NCBI GenBank assembly: GCA_002746425.1
Contig: NVXB01000005.1
Span: forward strand, 25,749-31,559
DNA from: Hyphomicrobiales bacterium
Lineage (GTDB): Bacteria; Pseudomonadota; Alphaproteobacteria; Rhizobiales; GCA-2746425
Reading direction: 5' to 3'
DNA length: 5,811 nt
Below are positions 1 through 5,023 of this stretch, in pieces (the first letter of the stretch is position 1; the number at the start of each line of letters is the position of its first letter). Both the position numbers and the translations under genes were made by a program. A model generated the notes under the pieces. That model saw only the letters and a list, made by a program, of their open reading frames with translations. It did no database searches and had not been told where the DNA came from.

Positions 1-1416
1 GTTTCGGCCATGCTGAAACTTTCTCAGGGTGAAGAGCATTGCTTTTTGCTGGAATCGGTTGAAGGCGGCGCAGTGCGCGGGCGTTACTCCATTATTGGCA
101 TGAACCCCGATCTGGTGTTCAAAACCATCGCGCAGGACGCCTGGCTCGGTACGCCGCAGCAATTAGCCTCTGACACCATGGACAAGCAGGATGCCCCTGC
201 CCTGACGGCTCTGCGAGAGATTCTCGACCAGTCCCGCATTGAACTGCCCGAAAACCTGCCACCGATGGCAGCGGGCATGTTCGGCTATCTGGGTTATGAC
301 AATGTACGGCTGATGGAAGACTTGCCAGAGCCCTCCTATGATCCGCTGGATTTGAACGACACGCTTTTGATCCGCCCTCTGATTATTGTCATCTTTGATA
401 ATGTCAAAGACGAGCTGACGATGATTTCGCCAGTACGCCCGGAAGCAGGCGTATCAGCGGAAACCGCCTATTCGCGCGCTGTGGAACGCCTTACCAGCAC
501 TTTGGACCGGCTCGATGCCCATCTGGATCGCAGCGCGGATACAGAGGATACCGATCTCGTTATTGAGATGCGTTCCAACACCACTGAAGACGAATATTTC
601 GAGATGGTGCGCAGGGCAAAAGAATACATTACCGCCGGCGATATCTTTCAGGTGGTGTTGTCGCAACGTTTTGAGACTGAGTTTACTCTGCCGCCTTTCG
701 CGCTTTATCGCGCTTTGCGCCGGGTTAACCCTGCGCCGTTTCTGTATTTCCTGAAATTTGGTGATTTTGCCATTATCGGTTCCAGCCCTGAAATTTTGGT
801 GCGCGCGCGTGATGGTGAGGTTTCCATCCGCCCGATTGCTGGCACACGGCCACGCGGCGCGACGCCGGAAGAAGATGCGGCCTTGTCTCGCGAATTGCTG
901 GCCGATCCCAAAGAGCTGGCCGAACATTTGATGCTGCTTGATCTTGGCCGCAATGATGTGGGCCGTGTTGCGGAAATCGGCACGGTTGAGGTCACAGATC
1001 AGTTCTTCCTGGAATATTATAGCCAGGTCATGCACATCGTCTCTAATGTCGTGGGCAAGCTGTCTGACAAATATGATGCCATTGATGCGCTGTCCGCCGG
1101 GTTCCCCGCTGGCACCGTGTCAGGTGCGCCAAAAGTGCGTGCGATGGAAATCATCGATGAGCTGGAAAAAGACAAACGCGGGCCCTATGGCGGCGCGGTT
1201 GGCTATTTCACTGCTGATGGCAATATGGATACCTGCATCGTGCTGCGCACCTCCGTCGTCAAAGACGGCATGATGTATGTGCAGGCGGGCGCTGGCATTG
1301 TGGCCGATTCTGTGGCCGCTTCCGAGCAGCAGGAATGCATGCATAAAGCGCGCGCGCTGTTTCGCGCCGCAGAAGAAGCGGTGCGGTTTGCATCGAGCAC
1401 CTCGCGCGGGCAATAA
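1..1416 (+). CDS. trpE: Anthranilate synthase component I, 5'-truncated by window edge
   Basis: Large subunit of anthranilate synthase, the first committed enzyme of tryptophan synthesis: chorismate plus ammonia (delivered by TrpG) gives anthranilate and pyruvate in the cytoplasm. The reading frame is open from base 1 (codons V-S-A-M-L-K-L). The ATG at 10 is probably internal, because TrpE normally has a few dozen more N-terminal residues; 471 codons are visible. Numbering from window codon 1, FLLES (15-19) matches the tryptophan feedback-site motif. The chorismate-binding domain shows IAGTRPRG, EHLMLLDLGRNDVGR (308-322), FPAGTVSGAPK (368-378), YGGAVGYF and the C-terminal QAGAGIVADSV. The N-terminal and catalytic domains are uninterrupted, so the enzyme looks intact and feedback-sensitive. 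The stop is TAA at 1414-1416, and trpG follows after 41 bases, so the two are very likely cotranscribed. Any trp leader or attenuator would lie upstream, outside the window. Confidence 0.96.
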   Translation, partial: VSAMLKLSQGEEHCFLLESVEGGAVRGRYSIIGMNPDLVFKTIAQDAWLGTPQQLASDTMDKQDAPALTALREILDQSRIELPENLPPMAAGMFGYLGYDNVRLMEDLPEPSYDPLDLNDTLLIRPLIIVIFDNVKDELTMISPVRPEAGVSAETAYSRAVERLTSTLDRLDAHLDRSADTEDTDLVIEMRSNTTEDEYFEMVRRAKEYITAGDIFQVVLSQRFETEFTLPPFALYRALRRVNPAPFLYFLKFGDFAIIGSSPEILVRARDGEVSIRPIAGTRPRGATPEEDAALSRELLADPKELAEHLMLLDLGRNDVGRVAEIGTVEVTDQFFLEYYSQVMHIVSNVVGKLSDKYDAIDALSAGFPAGTVSGAPKVRAMEIIDELEKDKRGPYGGAVGYFTADGNMDTCIVLRTSVVKDGMMYVQAGAGIVADSVAASEQQECMHKARALFRAAEEAVRFASSTSRGQ

Positions 1417-1457
1417 TGCCGCAACCGTTCATTTGATGAATTGAATTTGGAGCCGTC

Positions 1458-2063
1458 ATGTTTCTCGTTATCGATAACTACGATAGTTTTACCTACAATC
1501 TGGTCCATCTGATCGGCGCGCTTGGCGTTGAGCTGGAAGTGGTGCGCAACGACAAGATAACGCCGCAGGACGCTCTGGCGATGAACGCAGAGGGCATCAT
1601 CCTCTCGCCGGGCCCATGCACACCCAATGAAGCCGGTATTTGTCTGGAGCTGATCGCCAAGGCCAATGGCAGCTTGCCGATCTTTGGCGTGTGTCTGGGT
1701 ATGCAATCCATCGGGCAGGCTTATGGCGGGCATATCATCCGCGCCAACGCCCTGATGCATGGTAAATTGAGCGATGTCGTGCATCAAGAGCAGACCATCT
1801 TCGCCGACATTCCATCACCTTTTAGGGCAACGCGTTATCACTCGCTTGTTGTGGAAGAAAGCACGTTTCCAAAAGATCTGATCATCACCGCCAAAACGGA
1901 TGATGGCAGCCTGATGGGGCTTTCACATCGCACACACCCAGTGCACGGTGTTCAGTTCCACCCCGAGAGCATTGCATCGGAGAACGGCGCTGAAATCATG
2001 AGTAATTTCATTAGGATAGCCCGTGATTTCAACAAAATGAACCGGCCCCAGATAGCGGCCTAA
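1458..2063 (+). CDS. trpG: Anthranilate synthase component II, glutamine amidotransferase
   Basis: Small subunit of anthranilate synthase, a class I (triad) glutamine amidotransferase that hydrolyses glutamine and passes ammonia to TrpE. The 201-residue protein is the normal full length for a free-standing TrpG. It opens with NYDSFTYNLV (7-16), has the LSPGPCTP loop (49-56), the nucleophile elbow GVCLGMQ with Cys79, the MHGK and YHSL motifs, and His168/Glu170 in FHPES, completing the Cys-His-Glu triad. The start is supported by GGAG at 1449-1452, five bases before the ATG. It is 41 bases downstream of trpE and presumably in the same transcript. It ends with TAA at 2061-2063, which overlaps the stop of the convergent HAD gene. 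The closely related PabA (p-aminobenzoate synthesis) is hard to exclude by sequence, and one TrpG can serve both pathways, but the position beside trpE favours trpG. Confidence 0.96.
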   Translation: MFLVIDNYDSFTYNLVHLIGALGVELEVVRNDKITPQDALAMNAEGIILSPGPCTPNEAGICLELIAKANGSLPIFGVCLGMQSIGQAYGGHIIRANALMHGKLSDVVHQEQTIFADIPSPFRATRYHSLVVEESTFPKDLIITAKTDDGSLMGLSHRTHPVHGVQFHPESIASENGAEIMSNFIRIARDFNKMNRPQIAA

Positions 2064-2761
2064 TTGATCTCATCCAGCAGTTCCTGCAAGGCACCTAGAT
2101 CAGCAACTTCTCTGAAGCGCTCATGGGTTATTGGCGCGTCTGCGTGCTCATAACTCCAGGTCAAACCATGCGGTACATGAACGCCCCAACTGCCAGCATC
2201 CAGTGCGGGAATCACATCTGATTTCAGTGAATTTCCCACCATCATGGCGCGCTCGGCACCGCCACTATATTTGGCAAATATGCGCTCATAAACGGCCACC
2301 GTCTTGTCGCTGACGATTTCAACACCATCAAACAGATCGCCCAACCCGGATTCAGCGAGCTTTCGTTCCTGATCCAGCAAATCGCCTTTGGTGATCAACA
2401 AAACCCGGTAATTATCTGTGAGGGATTCAATGGTGGTTCGGGCGTGGGGCAGCAGCTCAATCGGGTGGCTGAGCATTTCACGGCCCACATCGAGTATTTC
2501 CTGAATGATGTGACCTGACAGCTTGCCGCCAGTAACTTCAATCGCGGTCTCGATCATGGACAGGGTAAAACTCTTTACGCCAAACCCATAAAGTTCGAGA
2601 TTACGGGTTTCGGCATCCAACAATTGCTCTTCCAGCACGTCCTGGTCTACGAAACCAGAAAGAAGCTGCTTGAAATGAGCTTGGGTTGTTTTGAAAAACC
2701 GCTCGTTATGCCAAAGAGTATCATCGGCATCTAAACCAATGGTTTCTATGGTCTTTTTCAT
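2060..2761 (-). CDS. HAD-superfamily hydrolase (phosphatase-like)
   Basis: Predicted soluble haloacid-dehalogenase-fold hydrolase of 233 residues, most likely a small-molecule phosphatase; the substrate cannot be read from the sequence. Motif I is GLDADDTLW, with nucleophile Asp11 and acid/base Asp13. Motif II is LLITKGD, with Thr124. A motif III lysine is likely in SDKT (Lys153). Motif IV is VGNSLKSD (175-182), ending in Asp182. The helical stretch between residues about 20 and 105 fits a C1-type cap domain. I chose the ATG at 2759-2761; on the minus strand GGGG lies eight bases upstream of it. The GTG immediately before (2762-2764) is an alternative that adds one residue. It is convergent with trpG: the two stop codons share CTAA at 2060-2063. 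It lies 152-155 bases downstream of the HTH gene, which leaves room for its own promoter. No membrane segment or signal peptide is seen. Confidence 0.9.
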   Translation of the reverse strand: MKKTIETIGLDADDTLWHNERFFKTTQAHFKQLLSGFVDQDVLEEQLLDAETRNLELYGFGVKSFTLSMIETAIEVTGGKLSGHIIQEILDVGREMLSHPIELLPHARTTIESLTDNYRVLLITKGDLLDQERKLAESGLGDLFDGVEIVSDKTVAVYERIFAKYSGGAERAMMVGNSLKSDVIPALDAGSWGVHVPHGLTWSYEHADAPITHERFREVADLGALQELLDEIN

Positions 2762-2836
2762 CACTAACGCCCCGTTCCAGGTTTAGTTCCAAACATGCAA
2801 TTAAAACCGCAGTCTTGGCAGAACTATAATCCCGGA

Positions 2837-2865
2837 AACATAGGGCATCAGATGAAAGGGTGCAA
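2837..2865 (-). promoter_or_regulatory. Possible promoter for the HAD gene
   Basis: Read on the minus strand, TTGCAC (2860-2865) is followed after exactly 17 bases by TATGTT (2837-2842), which resembles a sigma-70-type -35/-10 pair. It lies about 75 bases upstream of the HAD start. The -35 match is only TTG plus poor positions, and the -10 matches four of six, so this is a weak prediction. Confidence 0.28.
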
Positions 2866-2875
2866 AAGGCGGGTC

Positions 2876-2894
2876 AGGTGCAAGTCGTGCACCT
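2876..2894 (-). terminator. 7-bp hairpin downstream of the HTH gene, possible weak terminator
   Basis: AGGTGCA (2876-2882) and TGCACCT (2888-2894) are perfect inverted arms around a five-base loop. The hairpin lies 23 bases past the stop of the minus-strand HTH gene, where a transcript end would be expected. There is no immediate U-tract on the minus strand (only a TTTT further on), so it is not a canonical intrinsic terminator and could be an operator instead. Confidence 0.25.
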
Positions 2895-2896
2895 TA

Positions 2897-2947
2897 TTTG
2901 CTTGAGCTAGCCTCAATCAGGATTTGCTTGAGCAAGCCTCAATCAGG
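2897..2947. repeat. 26-bp tandem duplication at the 3' end of the HTH gene
   Basis: Copy 1 (2897-2921) and copy 2 (2923-2947) both begin TTTGCTTGAGC and end GCCTCAATCAGG. They match at 24 of 25 positions, with one T/A difference, and have a period of 26 bases. Copy 2 lies inside the HTH coding sequence and copy 1 mostly beyond its stop. Because 26 is not a multiple of three, the duplication changes the frame and creates the present TGA stop at 2917-2919. Confidence 0.85.
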
Positions 2948-3315
2948 CTAATGATGTGTTTTTGAACGTTGGTGTCTTCAATATCGCCAATCTGCTTTGC
3001 AAGATCGACAATCCACCAAGGTACGGTGCTGTCGGATGGCTCATCATCGCTGATGCCATCGAAGAAATAATCAATTGGAACGCCGAGTACTTTTGAAACT
3101 TCCCAAAGTCGGCCAGAGCCGATTCGGTTGGTCCCTTTTTCATATTTCTGGACTTGCTGGAAGCTAATACCGAGCTCATTACCCAGCTCGGTTTGGCTCA
3201 TATCCAGAGCTTTTCTCGCGCGGCGAACACGCTGTCCAATATGAAAATCAGCATCCAGAGACGCTCTGGCATTTGTTGGTACCTGAGCAGGTTTCGCTTC
3301 GCTCTGCAGTGACAC
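2917..3315 (-). CDS. XRE/Cro-CI family helix-turn-helix transcriptional regulator
   Basis: Small DNA-binding regulator of 132 residues from the preferred start. The HTH_3 domain spans about residues 25-86: IGQRVRRARKALDMSQTELGNELGIS, then FQQVQKYEKGTNRI (52-65), which includes the recognition helix, then the LGVPIDYFF helix. The C-terminal tail (about 98-128) looks helical and may dimerise. The layout resembles the short single-HTH regulators common in alphaproteobacteria, such as PraR-type proteins, some of which repress luxR-type genes (family knowledge, not proof of orthology). The GTG at 3313-3315 is preferred because GAGGAG lies six bases before it. An in-frame TTG at 3352-3354, with GGAGGA nine bases upstream, would add 13 residues and cannot be excluded. 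The C-terminus ends in CSSKS because of a 26-bp tandem duplication. The long repeat-rich upstream region suggests autoregulation or control by another factor. Target genes are unknown. Confidence 0.88.
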   Translation of the reverse strand: MSLQSEAKPAQVPTNARASLDADFHIGQRVRRARKALDMSQTELGNELGISFQQVQKYEKGTNRIGSGRLWEVSKVLGVPIDYFFDGISDDEPSDSTVPWWIVDLAKQIGDIEDTNVQKHIISLIEACSSKS

Positions 3316-3321
3316 ATTAAA

Positions 3322-3327
3322 CTCCTC
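3322..3327 (-). promoter_or_regulatory. Ribosome binding site deciding the HTH start
   Basis: Minus-strand GAGGAG, six bases upstream of the GTG at 3313-3315. This is why the shorter start is preferred. A second strong site, GGAGGA (3364-3369), serves the alternative TTG start at 3352-3354 or a five-codon ATG mini-ORF at 3333-3350 (M-L-R-G-V-stop). Confidence 0.55.
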
Positions 3328-3377
3328 GAAATTTACACACCTCTCAGCATCCAAAGATTGAATTCCTCCGCTGAGAG

Positions 3378-3397
3378 CACCCTAAAATATTGGGGTG
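3378..3397. promoter_or_regulatory. 20-bp imperfect palindrome upstream of the HTH gene
   Basis: CACCC (3378-3382) and GGGTG (3393-3397) are perfect outer arms, and three of the five inner base pairs also match, giving eight of ten. Its centre lies about 31 bases from the centre of the 3407-3429 palindrome. Both share a CCCTA...AAAAT...GGG pattern. It is a plausible second operator half of the same system; function is inferred. Confidence 0.4.
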
Positions 3398-3406
3398 ATC
3401 ATTCTT

Positions 3407-3429
3407 CCCTACGTAAAATTTACGTAGGG
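3407..3429. promoter_or_regulatory. 23-bp palindrome with perfect 11-bp arms, candidate operator
   Basis: CCCTACGTAAA (3407-3417) and TTTACGTAGGG (3419-3429) are exact reverse complements around a single A at 3418. It is 92 bases upstream of the preferred HTH start and 53 bases upstream of the alternative TTG. No T-run follows on either strand, so an intrinsic terminator is unlikely. A symmetrical site of this size fits a dimeric regulator, such as the adjacent HTH protein acting on its own gene or the neighbouring LuxR protein. A minus-strand TTGCAC (3429-3434) abuts it and could be a -35 element covered by the bound regulator. Confidence 0.6.
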
Positions 3430-3470
3430 TGCAAGTAGGAGAGCTAAATTACTTTTACAATTGAGTTTTT

Positions 3471-3488
3471 TCCATTCTAATCAATGGA
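3471..3488. repeat. 18-bp inverted repeat
   Basis: TCCATT (3471-3476) and AATGGA (3483-3488) are perfect six-base arms around a six-base spacer. The heptamer CTAATCA overlaps it at 3477-3483 and recurs at 3493-3499. It lies in very AT-rich DNA where short repeats arise by chance, so a regulatory role is only possible. Confidence 0.3.
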
Positions 3489-3599
3489 TTAACTAATCAT
3501 CTACAAGATGAATACAATATAGAGTGCAAACCAGTAATTGAAATTATTATTTAATCTCAATTTACACGAATTACAATTTCAGGGAGAATTTGGGTTTAG

Positions 3600-3619
3600 C
3601 AGTCGGTGATTCACCGCTG
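3600..3619. repeat. Inverted repeat with 6-bp perfect core arms
   Basis: CGGTGA (3604-3609) and TCACCG (3611-3616) are perfect arms around one T. Outer CAG (3600-3602) and CTG (3617-3619) extend the symmetry past a bulged T at 3603. It lies about 180 bases downstream of the luxR stop in luxR orientation. There is no T-run, so operator or transcript-end structure are both open. Confidence 0.35.
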
Positions 3620-3799
3620 TCACAGGCTTTGTCTCAACTTCATTTCTGCATAGAAATAAAGCTAAGCAGCGGGCATCCAAAATATCCATTTCAGCATCAG
3701 ATACGATTCTTCAGGCCATTTCAATTGCCATTTAGTTCAAGTTTTGTGCGCCTCTATGTCGGGTCCAATCACCATCAAAACCCCTGTTTCAGTTTTACC

Positions 3800-4588
3800 C
3801 TAATGAAAACTTTGTGATGCCCGGCCCAACAGACCAAGTTCACGTGCACGATTCAGAGCCGACAACTTATTTCGCACACCGAGTTTTTGGGTTATCGCCC
3901 GGGAAATTTCCGCCACATAAATTGGCGACACACCGATGATCGCGGCAATCTCACAACCAGACATGCCAAGCGCGCTGAGGCTGAGCACTTCCTTTTCGCG
4001 CGTTTTCAACGTTAATGGCGTATTGCCGTGGATGCTCAACAAGGTTTGATGAAAAGTTTCGGACAGCACCCGGCAACAGGCGGTCAATTGTTCTGCGGTC
4101 AGTTTTTCACCGGCATAAGCCTCGCCCGGACCAAAATAGCTCAAGAATGCAAATTCTTTGCTTGATGCTCTGAGCGGAATTGTTACGCCCCACCCCAGGC
4201 CGAAGCCACTGCTTGTTTGATACAAAGCCCGTCTTTCGTCATCGGTCTCAAAATCACTGGCACCCCAAATAAACGGATCTGAGCTCGACTTGGCCTTTTC
4301 CAAAATGGGATCAATTTCGAAATATTTTTGTTCCCGATACAGGCTACGCCATTCATCGAGGCATGTGTGCAATGTTGTGGGTACCATGCCCGTGGCCGAA
4401 TAATACCGATTATAGGCAAATTGTGAAAAACCCAGAGCCACAATTATCTCAGTAAAGCACAGTTTGATATCGCTATCCGTGTAGCAAGCTTTCAACCGGC
4501 AAGTACTGTTTACAATAAATTTGTGTAACTCTTGTGTTTTCACAGGAAACGTCCATAGCCCAATTAATACGATATTTTCAAAACCCAC
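3800..4588 (-). CDS. LuxR-family autoinducer-binding transcriptional regulator
   Basis: Cytoplasmic quorum-sensing-type regulator: an N-terminal acyl-homoserine-lactone-binding domain (about residues 40-185) and a C-terminal LuxR helix-turn-helix (about 191-254). Counting from the outer GTG, the ligand-pocket residues conserved in TraR/LuxR are all present: Trp80, Tyr84, Asp93-Pro94 and Trp108, with the same spacings as TraR W57/Y61/D70/P71/W85, plus Gly134 in GWGVTIP. In the HTH, Glu198, Leu202 and Gly208 match the remaining family signature. It should therefore bind an AHL or similar ligand. No luxI-type synthase is in the window, so it may be a solo. The start is uncertain: GTG at 4586-4588 gives 262 residues but has no Shine-Dalgarno; an in-frame GTG at 4541-4543 gives 247 residues and places the domain closer to the usual distance from the N-terminus. 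It is divergent from trpD. Its 5' end is low in GC (47 of 120 in 4441-4560), unlike the trp genes. Confidence 0.92.
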   Translation of the reverse strand: MGFENIVLIGLWTFPVKTQELHKFIVNSTCRLKACYTDSDIKLCFTEIIVALGFSQFAYNRYYSATGMVPTTLHTCLDEWRSLYREQKYFEIDPILEKAKSSSDPFIWGASDFETDDERRALYQTSSGFGLGWGVTIPLRASSKEFAFLSYFGPGEAYAGEKLTAEQLTACCRVLSETFHQTLLSIHGNTPLTLKTREKEVLSLSALGMSGCEIAAIIGVSPIYVAEISRAITQKLGVRNKLSALNRARELGLLGRASQSFH

Positions 4589-4656
4589 CGCAATTCATAA
4601 TGAAAATAGGTGTATCTAATTTATTGAATGTATAAACAATAGCTAGCTAAATAATA

Positions 4657-4672
4657 ATCACAAAATTGTGAT
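4657..4672. promoter_or_regulatory. 16-bp palindrome upstream of luxR, candidate operator
   Basis: ATCACAA (4657-4663) and TTGTGAT (4666-4672) are perfect seven-base arms around AA. It is 68 bases upstream of the outer luxR start. The half-sites resemble CRP/FNR-type TCACA/TGTGA but in the opposite order, so it is not a standard CRP box. It could be a luxR autoregulatory or repressor site; which protein binds is unknown. Confidence 0.4.
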
Positions 4673-4863
4673 CCGGGTAATTATTTGGCGATTAAAACAT
4701 ATCTTTTGAAAAAAGAGTATTACTCAGGAATTTTGTAGCCTTTTCTTCTCATTTAGAGGAAATGTTATTTGATGATTTCTGGTGTCATATCTATATATAA
4801 ATGAAAATTGATCGTATCATCTAGCAAATCACTCTTCTTTGTTTACTAGGCAACAAAACTAAG

Positions 4864-4893
4864 TTGCTTAATTATTGAGCATGCACAATTATT
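4864..4893 (+). promoter_or_regulatory. Possible trpD promoter overlapping a 24-bp imperfect palindrome
   Basis: TTGCTT (4864-4869) and AATTAT (4887-4892) are 17 bases apart, a fair sigma-70-type arrangement about 130 bases upstream of trpD. Bases 4870-4893, centred on GCATGC, form a palindrome with ten of twelve pairs matching, so the spacer and -10 would lie inside an operator-like site. Both assignments are inference from sequence only. Confidence 0.35.
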
Positions 4894-5014
4894 GTCATTT
4901 GCGCAGCCCAAACAGCCTGTGTCACCTCTGCGATCTGCCAATGTAGAACTCTGTCCAAAAGTGTGTCATTCAGAGCGATAGAGTTAAGTTGAGTTGGTGC
5001 GTGATAGTTGGAGC

Positions 5015-5020
5015 AGGAAA
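5015..5020 (+). promoter_or_regulatory. Ribosome binding site of trpD
   Basis: AGGAAA, with the AGGA core ending five bases before the ATG at 5024. It supports that start over the in-frame ATG at 5033-5035. Confidence 0.6.
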
Positions 5021-5023
5021 AGC

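Larger units (their letters stand above)
3316..3799. other. AT-rich intergenic region with several inverted repeats
   Basis: 484 bases without a convincing gene, between the HTH start and the luxR stop (both genes on the minus strand). A hand count of 3421-3600 gives 54 G/C of 180 (30%), against about 62% in trpE 1081-1200. It is the upstream region of the HTH gene and contains four inverted repeats (3378-3397, 3407-3429, 3471-3488, 3600-3619), listed separately. A 75-codon plus-strand frame starting with TTG at 3590 was judged non-coding. No canonical terminator was found for luxR. Confidence 0.7.
4589..5023. other. AT-rich divergent intergenic region between luxR and trpD
   Basis: 435 bases with no convincing gene. 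4621-4860 contains 67 G/C of 240 (28%) by hand count. It must hold the luxR promoter (minus) and, since trpD is cut off from trpG, probably a trpD promoter (plus). It contains a perfect ten-base palindrome TAGCTAGCTA (4640-4649), a 16-bp palindrome (4657-4672), a small inverted repeat GCAAC/GTTGC (4850-4867) and a 24-bp imperfect palindrome (4870-4893). Short frames here (12 codons at 4762, 21 codons at 4881) lack proper ribosome binding sites, and I see no tryptophan-rich leader peptide. Confidence 0.65.

Noticed and set aside
454..1035. 193-codon minus-strand frame inside trpE
   Set aside because: Antisense shadow of a well-conserved trpE region; the translation shows no domain.
1417..1457. 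A TrpE-TrpG fusion broken by a frameshift
   Set aside because: trpE ends in a clean TAA and trpG has its own ATG with GGAG five bases upstream; both products have normal ends for the free-standing forms.
3407..3429. The 23-bp palindrome as an intrinsic terminator
   Set aside because: No T-run follows on either strand, and it is upstream of, not after, the nearest gene end.
3590..3817. 75-codon plus-strand frame beginning with TTG in the gap after luxR
   Set aside because: Rare start codon, no recognisable domain, low-complexity Phe/Ser-rich translation, and its end overlaps the 3' end of luxR. A chance open frame is more likely.
4762..4800. 12-codon ORF with one Trp codon upstream of trpD, as a trp leader peptide
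   Set aside because: AGAGGA is only one or two bases from its ATG, there is a single rather than tandem Trp codon, no terminator/antiterminator hairpins follow, and it lies over 220 bases from trpD.
4881..4946. 21-codon ORF (three Cys, three His) between the candidate trpD promoter and trpD
   Set aside because: The ATG has no usable ribosome binding site and lies inside the imperfect palindrome. The Cys/His richness is curious but unsupported.
2064..5023. The inserted block as a transposon or integrative element
   Set aside because: No transposase, integrase or terminal inverted repeats, and I found no target-site duplication at its edges. Only gene order and base composition suggest insertion.
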